Shown here: positions 1 through 10,302 of the stretch, piece by piece
Numbering within the stretch: position 1 is the first letter of the stretch
Layout: each line of letters starts with the position of its first letter
Assembly (NCBI RefSeq): GCF_019655855.1
Contig: NZ_BPFX01000014.1
Coordinates: forward strand, 253,176-317,175
DNA length: 64,000 nucleotides
DNA from: Pseudomonas paralcaligenes
GTDB lineage: Bacteria > Pseudomonadota > Gammaproteobacteria > Pseudomonadales > Pseudomonadaceae
Direction of reading: 5' to 3'
Notes under the pieces: model-generated
What the model was told of the DNA's origin: nothing
The model's database searches: none
Seen by the model: the letters and a program-made list of their open reading frames with translations, nothing else
Program-made: the position numbers and the translations under genes

Positions 1-3000
1 AGAAGGCTGTGCCGGTTCCCCTTCCATGAATCGCCAGCCTCACGATAGAGCGTTCCAGGCCTGCCCATAGAATCGTAGAAGTCGATTTCCCGATTCTTGC
101 TCGCTAACCCAAGACGCTGAATCAAACTGGGAGCAGGTAGATCGAAACCTGAGAATTGGTTGTGTGGCGAATGGTAGGACTCCCAGCCGAAGTGAATAAA
201 CGGAAGCTCCAGTCGGATGCCTGGAATGCGGCGAAATTTCGGCTTCGGAGCAAGTAGATCGTCGAAAGAAATTTGGGATGTCTTCCCTTCATTGGTGACC
301 AGATCAACCGTGACGGGGGGGCGTTTGACCCTCTTATTTGGCCCCTCCTGCACATGTTCCACGAATGCTTCTACGACTTGGCGCCGATAAAGCCCATTCC
401 TCTGGTATAGCTGTCGGGAATAGGTCTGGCTACGGCCTGCCTCCCCTGCATAGAGATAGTTCTCAGTACCAGCTTCGGGGATCTTGTAGTTGCCTGGATA
501 GTCCACAGCAAGAAACTTCGTTTTAAGACTCTCTACATCCTTACGGGCCACAAACATACCGCGTAGGAAAGCAAAAATGTCCCGATCGAGGGTTTCATCG
601 ACCCCACGGACATGTCCTTGCAAAAGAACCCATGGTCCTTGGTGTCCATTGATTGACGGGACCACGAGCAAGGGATGCCAGTTAGGAGTGAAACCGCCTT
701 GTACCCAAGCATTGGCGCTTCTTGTCACACGCCCGAATAAATCTGGAATAGGCGGTATCCATTCGGGTGGCCGCTTGGGAAAGCTTGGGTCAACGCCACA
801 GTCAGAAGTTCTCTCTTCTAGACGCCAATCAGGCAGGGTTCTGTTGGCCTGTCGCTCGCCCCACATTTCAAAAAAGGCAATCCACGAGTACTTCTTCCCA
901 TACCGATCCACCTTTACTTCATCGCGTGCTTGCCAGGATGTACTCCCAATATCCCTATCAGCAGTTTCGAATCGATGTGCCCGATACCCAAGGTCATAGA
1001 TGCGTCGCTCGATTTTCGCCCGAATGCGGACGTACTCAGGATGTTTGTTATCGTAGTTAGCACGATGGCAGACCAAACGCCCCATCGTGTAGTTGCCGAA
1101 GTCCATTTGAATAGCGTTGTCGATCGCCTCTGTGACCGCAGGATCGGGCGTGCCATTGCTCGCAAATGTAGACGGCGTATTCGAGAACGGCGCGGCAAGA
1201 TCCGCAGTGGCATTCTCAGGGAGAACCACGCATTCAGCGCGTATTGCTAGCCCAATAATTCCGACGGCGTAACCACGCGTAAGCGTGTGGTGGGTGGCAT
1301 GGTGGGCATGTGGTGCGAACATGCTCTCGTACAGAGTTTTCGCAAGCCCCCCTAACTGTGGCCGAAAGGTTACCGCCAATTCCGAGTCCACCAAGGACAT
1401 CGTTGTCCCGTAAGCCGCAGCCAGCATTCGCTCTGGTACGTAGGGGTCGTTGAACTCAAGGCTCGTTACGACATGCGCAAAAAGTACCTCCGGAAACCGC
1501 TCCCCAATCATAACAAGCGCTTTCGTTGCCAGGTCCCGGTCACGTCGAACCACGGTTGTAAGAACGAGAGAGAGCAATACGACCAGCTCACCAGCCGACT
1601 CAGGCGTCATGTGGGCAACATTTAGCTTTTGGGCCCAGATCAGTAACCGGTGAATAGTTGGCGATGCATAGCGGCGCCTCAGATACTCGGACCATTGGAG
1701 ATCGCGATCTGGCATTGAGAAGCCTGCCAAATAATCGTAAAGACGCCGAGAATGGTACGGGTGCTTTGGCTTGGTTGAGACGGCTGCTAATGCATCCACC
1801 ACCTGCTCCCATGTCCGTGAGTTGGCAGTCAGATAGTGGTTGATAACCGTGCGTGTACCCTCCGTGAAAGCCGCGGGATCACGCCAAAAAATGCCTTCGA
1901 TAAAGGGTTCGAAGTAGGCACTCGAACTCTGAGCCTGTTTGGGCAAGACAAAGTACAACTCTCGTTGCCCATCAGGCAGTCGCTTGCCTGCTCGCGCCGG
2001 AAACTCAGTGATCAGTGCCTGCGCCCAGCCTGGCTCTGCGTACTCGCGCTGTAATCGGTTTCGCATTTTAAAGATGCGCGCAAGCGGTGCTTTGCCCGTC
2101 AAGCTCTGCTTGATGGTGTCGATCGAAGTGAAATCGAGATGAGTTTTGAGTAGGTGTCTCGCTATCAGGTGGTCGCTGAACCGCTGATAAGGAAGCCGCA
2201 AAACAATCCGGGACTTGTACCCAGAGCTTGCCGAATACCAGATAGCGTCCTCTTCAATGAGCCCATTTGTGCGTAACGCTTCAAGGAGCTGGCGGCGTTG
2301 GGCTGGTTTCAACAGCGGGTAGTGAGCCGCAATAATGCGGTCAGCCTCGGAGGGCCGAACGTAGCCTCGCATGTTCGCTGCCATGCATGGTGCAAAGCCC
2401 GCGAGTCGACTGTCTTTGATTTGATCGCTGCCTTTCAACAACAGCCAACAGCCCTTAGTCGCAAGACCAAACTCTTGCTCAATAGGCTCCCCTACACGCT
2501 TCACAAACGACTCAAGGACAAAGGTCATTCCTTTTTGACCTGAAGCGATGCCCGAAAACCCTTTTGCTAATTTCTTACCTGTCAGGCTTTGAAGTGACTG
2601 GCAGATCAGCTTCAGCGTTAACGGCCTTGAGAACTCCCTATCCAGCAGCGGAACCTCGGGTAACGGCAAGTCGTAGTACTGAAAGAAAGCAGCTTGCGCA
2701 TCGAACTCTTGATCGTCGAATCCGTAGTGAACGACCTTGTGAAATCGCTCTAGATCATTCTGCTGGATTGCAATTGGCTCGAACGGTGTGCGGCATGTGA
2801 CGATCAGTCCGATGTTCGAGCGATCATCTGCGAGTCGGAGGAGCATAGTGACGGCATCTCGCCATTCTCGACGACAGCCTTCGTTTACACCATCAAGGAT
2901 GAAGATTGTTCTGCCAGCCGACTCATTGGCCAGTTCGGCAAGGCAGTCGAATACCTCTCCTGCTGCGGTACCTGCCTGAACCCGCGAGCAGATTTCTTCA

Positions 3001-3686
3001 ACTACATTGCCTTCGAAGTTCTTGGCTAGGACAAGGACTGTGGCTTGATCACGCCCAATGCGCTCCTGAGTGACATCACAGAGGAGATGCGTTTTACCGG
3101 TTCCCCATGCTCCGCTTATCAAAAGCTTTGGATCAAACAAGACTTTGAATTCAGGGCTCTGGATGTACTCCCTCTCATTTGTCACGACAGTTAGGCAGCG
3201 GCTAATCGCGCTCATATGGTTACGAATCGTGCTTTGTGCGGAGGAATATCCGGTGTCTCCATCAGAGGGAGATAGCCTGATCTCCTCGTCACGCCAGTGA
3301 TTCATATCCTCAATCAGCCCGGCCTCTATAACCGAAATCTGCTCCATCCATTCAGTTCCGGCCGTTGCATCTCGTTGGCGCAATCGATTCATCATGGGCG
3401 TCAAAAAGGCACGCGCATCAGCCAATTTCGCTTCAAGTGCATTGGGCTGCTGGCTGGAGCGTTTGGCTTGCGTCCATGCTTCGGAGAGCGAGTCTAGGGT
3501 CGACTCAAACCTCGCAAGTGCGCCTGCTCCGCAAGCAACGTTCTCGATAGCAGAGAACAGCGATTCGACCCTAAGATTCGGTGCATCAGGATCAACCCCT
3601 GGGGTGTATCTATGCCCCGCTTGCTGAATTTGATCTCTGCAGAGGCTTTTCACTGCAGTCAGGAGAGTTTCACGTGCAGAAGGCAT
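1..3686 (-). CDS. STAND/NACHT-like NTPase, Avs (AVAST)-like defence candidate (C-terminus cut by window edge)
   Basis: Reading the minus strand from an ATG at 3686 gives 1228 sense codons with no stop before the window edge, so the end of the protein lies outside. SD-like AAGG sits 6 nt before the ATG. A helical N-terminal part (about residues 1-180) precedes a P-loop GAWGTGKTH (about 191-199), a Walker B IFILDGVNEG (about 260-270) and a sensor-like VTCRTPF. A winged-helix-like segment with LPYQRFSDHLIARHLL follows near residue 500, then about 700 residues of repeat-like helical sequence with GKKYSWIAFFE near 928. The P-loop, the RFSDHLIA segment and the KKYxWIA segment resemble Avs-type STAND proteins, which sense phage proteins and activate a toxic effector; that family link is from memory. 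No nuclease, SIR2, TIR or protease motif is visible at the N-terminus, so the effector is unknown. Low GC and the position beside tRNA-Pro suggest transfer. Confidence 0.8.
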   Translation of the reverse strand, partial: MPSARETLLTAVKSLCRDQIQQAGHRYTPGVDPDAPNLRVESLFSAIENVACGAGALARFESTLDSLSEAWTQAKRSSQQPNALEAKLADARAFLTPMMNRLRQRDATAGTEWMEQISVIEAGLIEDMNHWRDEEIRLSPSDGDTGYSSAQSTIRNHMSAISRCLTVVTNEREYIQSPEFKVLFDPKLLISGAWGTGKTHLLCDVTQERIGRDQATVLVLAKNFEGNVVEEICSRVQAGTAAGEVFDCLAELANESAGRTIFILDGVNEGCRREWRDAVTMLLRLADDRSNIGLIVTCRTPFEPIAIQQNDLERFHKVVHYGFDDQEFDAQAAFFQYYDLPLPEVPLLDREFSRPLTLKLICQSLQSLTGKKLAKGFSGIASGQKGMTFVLESFVKRVGEPIEQEFGLATKGCWLLLKGSDQIKDSRLAGFAPCMAANMRGYVRPSEADRIIAAHYPLLKPAQRRQLLEALRTNGLIEEDAIWYSASSGYKSRIVLRLPYQRFSDHLIARHLLKTHLDFTSIDTIKQSLTGKAPLARIFKMRNRLQREYAEPGWAQALITEFPARAGKRLPDGQRELYFVLPKQAQSSSAYFEPFIEGIFWRDPAAFTEGTRTVINHYLTANSRTWEQVVDALAAVSTKPKHPYHSRRLYDYLAGFSMPDRDLQWSEYLRRRYASPTIHRLLIWAQKLNVAHMTPESAGELVVLLSLVLTTVVRRDRDLATKALVMIGERFPEVLFAHVVTSLEFNDPYVPERMLAAAYGTTMSLVDSELAVTFRPQLGGLAKTLYESMFAPHAHHATHHTLTRGYAVGIIGLAIRAECVVLPENATADLAAPFSNTPSTFASNGTPDPAVTEAIDNAIQMDFGNYTMGRLVCHRANYDNKHPEYVRIRAKIERRIYDLGYRAHRFETADRDIGSTSWQARDEVKVDRYGKKYSWIAFFEMWGERQANRTLPDWRLEERTSDCGVDPSFPKRPPEWIPPIPDLFGRVTRSANAWVQGGFTPNWHPLLVVPSINGHQGPWVLLQGHVRGVDETLDRDIFAFLRGMFVARKDVESLKTKFLAVDYPGNYKIPEAGTENYLYAGEAGRSQTYSRQLYQRNGLYRRQVVEAFVEHVQEGPNKRVKRPPVTVDLVTNEGKTSQISFDDLLAPKPKFRRIPGIRLELPFIHFGWESYHSPHNQFSGFDLPAPSLIQRLGLASKNREIDFYDSMGRPGTLYREAGDSWKGNRHSL

Positions 3687-3716
3687 AGTCGACCTTGAGT
3701 AATACCAAGTCTGAGC

Positions 3717-3745
3717 AACTATTGTGGATGGGAAAAATAAGTCAA
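3717..3745 (-). promoter_or_regulatory. Possible sigma-70 promoter of the STAND gene
   Basis: On the minus strand TTGACT (3745-3740) is followed after 17 nt by ATAGTT (3722-3717), about 30 nt upstream of the ATG at 3686. The -35 and the spacing are good; the -10 is a poor match. The rest of the 3687-3903 gap shows no gene. Confidence 0.35.
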
Positions 3746-3903
3746 CTCGCTCAAGGAAATCGATTGCCGACAGTCTGAGCGAAGATGCGTACGAGCTGTG
3801 GCAGCGCTCTCTGAAGTGCCCCTAATTTCGTAGGCACCGCCATGCATTTGCTCGAAGAGCTTATATTGGCTGTTAAAGCTAAAGCAGGCGACAGGCTGCT
3901 TTT

Positions 3904-5135
3904 GGCTGTGGACTCAACCGGTCGACGCAACAGCGTGGTTAAAGCACTCGGCAGGGGTCGAGTATCCCAGAGTCTTTCTGGGGCGTTAGTTCAACTGCCG
4001 AGCGACTACAATCCAGCTCATCCTGCGAGTAGAGCGAGAGATCCATTCCCTTCGGGAAGTACTGCCGTAGCAGGCCGTTAGTATTAACATTCGTCCCTCG
4101 CTGCCAGGGATTTTGCGGATCGCAGAAATAGACCTGGATATCCGTCGCTAGGGTAAAGCGCTTGTGAGAGGCCATCTCCTTGCCGCGATCCCAGGTCAGT
4201 GATCGGTAAAGCTCCTGAGGCAGTCGCCGGGCATTTTCGATCAGTGCGTTCACCACTGTCTCGGTATCTTTTCCACCCACCTTAACCAGCATCACGTAGC
4301 GGCTGTGGCGTTCTGCCAGCGTGGCAATCTGGCTGTTCTTGCTGCCGCACAACAGATCCCCTTCCCAGTGCCCTGGTACCGCACGATCCTCAACGCAGGC
4401 TGGCCGTTCGCTGATGGAAATCGTATCGCTGATGCGGCCATGGTTGTCGGTTTTCTGTGTGTGATGGCGCGAGCGGCGCATGGCCCGGCTGCGGCGCAGA
4501 TGCTCCAGTAATTCCTTCTTCAATACGCCACGGGCCTGGATGAAGAGGCTCCGGTAGATGGTCTCGTGTGACACCTGACTGGCCGCGTCCGGGTATGTTC
4601 GCTTCAACCATCCAGCGATCTGCTCGGGCGACCACTGAATCTGAAGCTTCTCCGCAACAAGCTGCGCCAACTTCGGACACTGAGCAAGCTTGCAAAGCTT
4701 CGGGCGATGAGCTCTATCCCATGCCGCTTGTTCAGCTTCATTAGCGCGGTAAGACTGACGACCACCGTTACGGCCAATCTCGCGACCGACGGTGGATGGG
4801 GCGCGCTCCAGGCGTAGTGCGATTTGCCGAATCGACTGGCCAACTGCAAGCGCACGCGAGATCTCCTTGCGCTCAACCAGCGTTAGCGACAACCTGGAGC
4901 GTCGTCGCGCGGCTGGGCGGATGCCACCTGTCTAGGCAAGAATGCGCTGGATCGAAGAGTGGTTTCGATCGAACAGCTGCGCGATCTTTTGGAGCGAATC
5001 ACCTGCCTTCCAGCGATCCCACATCAACGCCTTCTGGCTTTCGGTGTAGTAGATCCGAGGTCTTTGTTTCATCTGCAACACCCTCCTGCTTACGCAGGGT
5101 TCAGTGTGTTGCGTTCACAGGTTGAGTCCACAGCC
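3904..5135 (-). mobile_element. IS30-family insertion sequence, decayed
   Basis: The element is bounded by inverted repeats. The left end (3904-3932) and the reverse complement of the right end (5135-5107) share GGCTGTGGACTCAACC, then 5 mismatched bases, then ACGCAACA. Its length of about 1232 bp fits IS30. The transposase occupies almost all of it. I saw no convincing target-site duplication (ttt on the left, gtt on the right). It lies between the STAND gene and the tRNA-Pro attachment region. Confidence 0.85.
3914..5072 (-). pseudogene. IS30-family transposase, multiply disrupted
   Basis: Translation from ATG 5072 begins MKQRPRIYYTESQ and gives the N-terminal helix-turn-helix of IS30 transposases. 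It is interrupted by TAG at 4934-4932, between RIL-A and TGGIRP, where relatives normally have Glu. Reading resumes through GHWEGDLL and LTWDRGKEMASH, which supply the two catalytic Asp. In the usual NENTNG motif the catalytic Glu is Val (NVNTNG, codon 4088-4086). After DELD the frame is shifted: a one-base insertion explains it, since the next frame reads VVARQLN, stop, RPRKTLGYSTPAECF. That frame contains a further TAA and ends at 3914. The longest intact piece is 3939-4892 (317 codons). Two nonsense changes, one frameshift and loss of the DDE glutamate mean it cannot be active. Confidence 0.9.
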
Positions 5136-5189
5136 GTTAGCTGCCCTCCCCCTGATGGCTCGCACAGCCTGACTCACTTCTAACAGCCC

Positions 5190-5244
5190 TACCCCACATT
5201 TCCGCCGCTGAGCCATTCTCAGCGGTGGGGCAAAAAGTGGGGTA
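5190..5244. repeat. Nested palindrome beside tRNA-Pro, possible integrase arm-site region
   Basis: Outer arms TACCCCAC (5190-5197) and GTGGGGTA (5237-5244) enclose inner arms CCGCTGAG (5205-5212) and CTCAGCGG (5218-5225). A third GTGGGG copy is at 5225-5230. The structure is just past the tRNA 3' end on the island side, where phage-type integrases bind arm sites. No integrase gene remains in the window. That it is an att site is inference. Confidence 0.4.
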
Positions 5245-5271
5245 AAAATCAGATACCTTCAAAAAACAGTA

Positions 5272-5312
5272 GAAATAAAAAAATCCAGTCACCGCTAAGT
5301 GACTGGATTTTC
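5272..5312 (-). terminator. Rho-independent terminator of tRNA-Pro
   Basis: On the minus strand a 12-bp stem (5310-5299 with 5292-5281, AAATCCAGTCAC and its complement) has a 6-nt loop and is followed by a run of T (5280 downwards). It starts 12 nt after the tRNA CCA end. Confidence 0.85.
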
Positions 5313-5323
5313 TAGGGTTTTTT

Positions 5324-5400
5324 TGGTCGGGACGGAGTGATTCGAACACTCGACCCCTTGCACCCCATGCAAGTGCGCTACCGGGCTGCGCTACGCCCCG
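5324..5400 (-). tRNA. tRNA-Pro (GGG)
   Basis: A 77-nt cloverleaf with encoded CCA. The acceptor stem CGGGGCG (5400-5394) pairs with CGTCCCG. The D-stem is GCGC/GCGC and the anticodon stem CTTGC/GCAAG. The anticodon loop ATGGGGT gives anticodon GGG (5366-5364). The T-arm has the TTCGAAT loop. A -10-like TATAGT lies at 5443-5438, about 38 nt upstream. tRNA-Pro next to ihfA is, from memory, a known genomic-island integration site in Pseudomonas, and the sequence past its 3' end here is foreign in character. Confidence 0.97.
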
Positions 5401-5482
5401 ACGATGCTGCCGTGTTACCGGAAGCGGGATGGACTTTACTATAAGCTGCTGAATTGTGGAAGTTTTTTTTGCGACTCGGTGC

Positions 5483-5839
5483 TTATTTGCGAAGCACGTG
5501 CAGCACATCTTCCAACTCGGCAATCATCTGCCGGATCAGTTGCCTGTACTGGGTGGTGTCGTCCTTGGCTTCGTCGCCGGAGAGGCGCTGGCGCGCTCCG
5601 CCGATGGTGAAGCCTTGGTCGTACAGGAGTGCCCGGATCTGGCGGATCATCAGCACATCCTGGCGCTGATAGTAGCGGCGGTTGCCCCGCCGCTTCACCG
5701 GATTGAGCTGGGGAAACTCCTGCTCCCAGTAACGCAAAACATGAGGCTTGACGGCGCAGAGGTCGCTGACTTCGCCGATGGTGAAGTAGCGTTTGCCAGG
5801 GATAGGCGGCAACTCGTCGTTATGACTTGGTTCCAGCAT
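5483..5839 (-). CDS. MerR-family transcriptional regulator
   Basis: 118 residues. The N-terminal MerR winged helix-turn-helix spans about residues 17-85, with [13 protein letters not shown] and [13 protein letters not shown] followed by [12 protein letters not shown]. The tail is helical, as expected for dimerisation. No cysteine cluster for metal sensing is visible, so it is not a MerR/CueR metal sensor. It overlaps the 3' end of ihfA by 20 nt on the same strand, so the two are probably co-transcribed and translationally coupled. The conserved partnership with ihfA is typical of Pseudomonas; the regulon is unknown. Confidence 0.9.
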   Translation of the reverse strand: MLEPSHNDELPPIPGKRYFTIGEVSDLCAVKPHVLRYWEQEFPQLNPVKRRGNRRYYQRQDVLMIRQIRALLYDQGFTIGGARQRLSGDEAKDDTTQYRQLIRQMIAELEDVLHVLRK

Positions 5840-6122
5840 ATGCCTCTACTCTGGCCTTCAATTTCTGGCCTGGACGAAAGGTGACGACACGGCGAGCCGT
5901 GATCGGGATTTCTTCGCCTGTCTTGGGATTGCGGCCCGGGCGCTGACGCTTGTCGCGCAGGTCGAAATTGCCGAAACCGGACAATTTGACCTGCTCGTTG
6001 TCTTCCAGCGCGTGGCGGATTTCCTCGAAAAACAGCTCCACCAACTCCTTGGCTTCCCGCTTATTCAGGCCAAGCTCTTCATACAGACGTTCCGCCATTT
6101 CAGCTTTCGTCAGAGCCCCCAT
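5820..6122 (-). CDS. ihfA: Integration host factor subunit alpha
   Basis: 100 residues, the usual length of IHF-alpha. It shows the HU/IHF fold: [20 protein letters not shown], then the beta-arm signature [18 protein letters not shown] (about 48-65), which holds the DNA-intercalating proline. IHF is a heterodimeric nucleoid protein that bends DNA at promoters, phage att sites and replication origins. It starts 3 nt after the pheT stop, giving a pheS-pheT-ihfA operon as in Enterobacteria and Pseudomonas. Confidence 0.97.
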   Translation of the reverse strand: MGALTKAEMAERLYEELGLNKREAKELVELFFEEIRHALEDNEQVKLSGFGNFDLRDKRQRPGRNPKTGEEIPITARRVVTFRPGQKLKARVEAYAGTKS

Positions 6123-6125
6123 ACG

Positions 6126-8504
6126 CTACTTCCTTAACGTGGCGTTGAACCTTTCTTCCAGCGAGGTGATGATGTTTTGCGTGGTTGTATTCACCTCATC
6201 GTCGTTAAGAGTGCGCGATGGATGTTGCCAGGTCAAGCCGACGGCCAGGCTTTTTCTATGTGGATCAATACCTTTACCGTGATACACATCAAACAGCCTG
6301 AGGTCCGTCAACCATTCGCCCGCGGCCTCGCGGATGTTGGCGAGCACGGCTTCGGCCGGTTGTTCGCGGTCCACCAGCAGGGCCAGGTCGCGACGCACTT
6401 CAGGGAAGCGTGACAGTTCGCTGAACGCCGGCATGCGACCGGCGGCCACTTCCGCCAGTACCAGTTCGAAGAGGAATATCGGCTGGTCCAGGCCGAGGGT
6501 CTTGGCCAGCTCCGGGTGCAGGGCTCCGAGGAAACCGACCAGGCGCCCTTCCCGCTCGATGCGTGCGGTCTGGCCCGGGTGCAGGGCCGGGTGTTCGCCC
6601 GGTACGAAGCTGAAGGCATCGGCCCCGCCGGCATAACCCAGCAACGCCTCGACATCGGCCTTGAGGTCGTAGAAGTCCACGATCTCGCGGCCGTTGGCCC
6701 AACCTTCCGGCAAACGGCTGCCGCTGATCACGCCGGCCAGCATGGCCTCCTGCTTCAGGCCCTCAAGCTGGCCGACGAAGCGCAGGCCGCTCTCGAACAG
6801 GCGCACGCGCGACTGTTGGCGATTGAGGTTGTGCTCCAGCGCCTTGACCAGGCCCGGCCACAGCGAGGAACGCATGGCGGCCATGTCGGCGGAGATCGGG
6901 TTGGCCAACTGCAGCGGCGCCACGCCCGGATTGAACAGCTCGAACAGTTTGGGATCGATGAAACTGTAGGTGATGGCTTCCTGGTAGCCGCGCGCCACCA
7001 GCAGGCGGCGCAGGGCCGGTAGCTCGGCACGGGCTTCGGCCTTGGCCTGCGGAGCCAGACGGGCCTGCGGATAACGCACCGGCAGACGGTTGTAGCCGTA
7101 CAGGCGGCCCAGCTCTTCGATCAGGTCCACTTCCAGGCTGATGTCGAAGCGGTGGCTCGGCACGCTGACCTGCCACTGGCCGGCACCCTGAGCGGTCACG
7201 CCCAGGCCCAACGCGGTGAGCAGGCGTTCGATCTCGGCGCCGTCCATGTCCATGCTTAGCATCTGGCTGATGCGCTCGGCGCGCAGGGTGATCGGCGCGA
7301 CATTCGGCAGATCGGCGGCGCTGGCCACTTCGATGATCGGACCGGCTTCGCCACCGACGATCTCCAGCAGCAGCGCGGTGGCGCGCTCCATTGCACCGCG
7401 TGCCAGCTGCGAGTCCACGCCGCGCTCGAAGCGGTGCGAGGAGTCGGTGTGCAGGCCATAGGAACGGGCCTTGCCAGCCACCGAGATGGTGTCGAAGAAG
7501 GCACTTTCCAGGAACAGGTCACGGGTCTTGCCACTCACGCCGCTGTGCTCGCCACCCATCACGCCGGCGATGGCCAGGGCGCGGTTATGGTCGGCAATCA
7601 CCAGGGTGTCGGCGCGCAGACTGACTTCCTGGCCATCCAGCAGGACTAGCTTCTCCCCCTCTTCCGCCATGCGCACGCGGATGCCGCCATTGATCTCGGC
7701 GAGATCGAAGGCGTGCATCGGCTGGCCGAGTTCGAGCATCACGTAGTTGGTGATGTCGACTGCGGCGTCGATGCTGCGGATGTCGGAACGGCGCAGGCGC
7801 TCGACCATCCACAACGGGGTCGGCTTGGACAGGTCGACGTTACGGACGACGCGGCCCAGGTAGCGCGGACATGCCTTGGAGGCCAGCACTTCAACCGGGC
7901 GCACTTCGTCATGCGCGGCGGCGACCGGGGCAACGGATACAGTCGTTACCGGAGCGCCATAAATGGCGCCGACTTCACGGGCCAGACCGGCCAGCGACAG
8001 ACAGTCGCCACGATTCGGGGTCAGGCCGATCTCGATGCTGGCATCGTCCAGACCGAGATAGTCGCGCAGGCTCTGGCCGACCGGGGCGTCTGCCGCCAGC
8101 TCCATCAGGCCGTTGTTGTCGTCGCTGACCTGCAGTTCGGAGGCCGAGCAGAGCATGCCCTGAGACTCCACACCGCGCAGCTTGGCCTGCTTAATCTTGA
8201 AGTCGCCCGGCAGCTCGGCGCCGATCATGGCGAAGGGAATCTTGATGCCGGCGCGAGCATTGGGCGCGCCGCAGACCACCTGGAAGGTGGCGCTGCCGTT
8301 GCTGACTTGGCACACGCGCAGCTTGTCGGCGTCCGGGTGCTGTTCGGCGCTGAGAATCTCGCCCACCACCACGCCGCTGAACTGGCCGGCGACCGGGATC
8401 ACGGCGTCCACTTCCAGGCCGACCATGGACAGGCGGGCCACCAGTTCGTCGCGCGAAACTGCCGGGTTCACCCAGCTGCGCAGCCACTGTTCACTGAATT
8501 TCAT
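6126..8504 (-). CDS. pheT: Phenylalanyl-tRNA synthetase beta subunit
   Basis: 792 residues, the usual length. The protein charges tRNA-Phe as an alpha2-beta2 heterotetramer with PheS. In order it shows the EMAP-type tRNA-binding domain (about 40-150, with HPDADKLRVCQV), the B3/B4 editing region (about 200-390, LTPNRGDCLSLAGLARE just before it), the B5 domain (about 400-475), the catalytic-like core, and the C-terminal ferredoxin-like anticodon-binding domain (about 700-792, starting SRFPEVRRDLALLVD). It begins 44 nt after pheS and ends 3 nt before ihfA. Confidence 0.98.
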   Translation of the reverse strand: MKFSEQWLRSWVNPAVSRDELVARLSMVGLEVDAVIPVAGQFSGVVVGEILSAEQHPDADKLRVCQVSNGSATFQVVCGAPNARAGIKIPFAMIGAELPGDFKIKQAKLRGVESQGMLCSASELQVSDDNNGLMELAADAPVGQSLRDYLGLDDASIEIGLTPNRGDCLSLAGLAREVGAIYGAPVTTVSVAPVAAAHDEVRPVEVLASKACPRYLGRVVRNVDLSKPTPLWMVERLRRSDIRSIDAAVDITNYVMLELGQPMHAFDLAEINGGIRVRMAEEGEKLVLLDGQEVSLRADTLVIADHNRALAIAGVMGGEHSGVSGKTRDLFLESAFFDTISVAGKARSYGLHTDSSHRFERGVDSQLARGAMERATALLLEIVGGEAGPIIEVASAADLPNVAPITLRAERISQMLSMDMDGAEIERLLTALGLGVTAQGAGQWQVSVPSHRFDISLEVDLIEELGRLYGYNRLPVRYPQARLAPQAKAEARAELPALRRLLVARGYQEAITYSFIDPKLFELFNPGVAPLQLANPISADMAAMRSSLWPGLVKALEHNLNRQQSRVRLFESGLRFVGQLEGLKQEAMLAGVISGSRLPEGWANGREIVDFYDLKADVEALLGYAGGADAFSFVPGEHPALHPGQTARIEREGRLVGFLGALHPELAKTLGLDQPIFLFELVLAEVAAGRMPAFSELSRFPEVRRDLALLVDREQPAEAVLANIREAAGEWLTDLRLFDVYHGKGIDPHRKSLAVGLTWQHPSRTLNDDEVNTTTQNIITSLEERFNATLRK

Positions 8505-8548
8505 GCTGTCTGTTCTCCATTGAGCGAATTCGATACGGGTCGTGCGGC

Positions 8549-9647
<1,099 letters not shown>

Positions 9648-9660
9648 ATTGTCGGGGGAC

Positions 9661-10017
9661 TTAAGCCAGTACGGCCTTAGCTTTCTCGACAATCGCAGCA
9701 AACGCCGCTTTTTCGTTCACTGCCAGATCGGCCAGAACCTTGCGATCGATCTCGATGGTCGCTTTTTTCAGGCCAGCAATCAGGCGGCTGTAAGACAGAC
9801 CGTTCTGACGAGCACCAGCGTTGATACGAGCGATCCACAGAGCGCGGAACTGACGCTTGCGCTGACGGCGGTCACGGTAGGCGTACTGGCCTGCCTTGAT
9901 CACAGCCTGCTTGGCAACGCGGAACACGCGGGAGCGCGCGCCGTAGTAGCCTTTGGCGAGTTTCAGAATTTTCTTGTGACGGGCACGAGCGATGACGCCA
10001 CGCTTAACACGAGCCAT
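9661..10017 (-). CDS. rplT: 50S ribosomal protein L20
   Basis: 118 residues, the standard length. It begins [19 protein letters not shown] and is strongly basic with the L20 helical arm. L20 binds 23S rRNA early in large-subunit assembly and, in many bacteria, represses translation of the rpmI-rplT message. It follows rpmI by 30 nt in the infC-rpmI-rplT order conserved across bacteria. Confidence 0.98.
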   Translation of the reverse strand: MARVKRGVIARARHKKILKLAKGYYGARSRVFRVAKQAVIKAGQYAYRDRRQRKRQFRALWIARINAGARQNGLSYSRLIAGLKKATIEIDRKVLADLAVNEKAAFAAIVEKAKAVLA

Positions 10018-10047
10018 GAGTAATTACCTCTAAAGTATCTTGACCGA

Positions 10048-10242
10048 TTAACGAACGCGCAGCATGCGCTCGACTTTTGCCTTGTCCGACGGATGCATCA
10101 GCTCGCTACCGCGCAGTTGACGCTTACGCTTGGTGGACATTTTGGTCAGGATGTGGCTCTTGAAAGCGTGCTTGTGCTTGTAGCCGCCAGCGGTTTTCAG
10201 GAAACGCTTGGCTGCACCGCTCTTGGTTTTCATCTTTGGCAT
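10048..10242 (-). CDS. rpmI: 50S ribosomal protein L35
   Basis: 64 residues, beginning [20 protein letters not shown] and ending in a basic tail, as in L35 of Pseudomonas. It is a component of the large ribosomal subunit. It sits between infC and rplT in the conserved order; about 60 nt separate it from infC. Confidence 0.98.
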   Translation of the reverse strand: MPKMKTKSGAAKRFLKTAGGYKHKHAFKSHILTKMSTKRKRQLRGSELMHPSDKAKVERMLRVR

Positions 10243-10302
10243 GTTTGGTACTCCGCATTCATTAACAACTGATAACCATCAGGCCTGCCAGTGCCCGGGA
10301 GG

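Noticed and set aside
122-3627. Many short plus- and minus-strand ORFs in the first 3.6 kb
   Set aside because: All lie inside the single long minus-strand STAND reading frame and have no recognisable motif.
3842-4081. 79-codon plus-strand ORF overlapping the IS30 end
   Set aside because: Runs into the IS element antisense; no RBS or motif.
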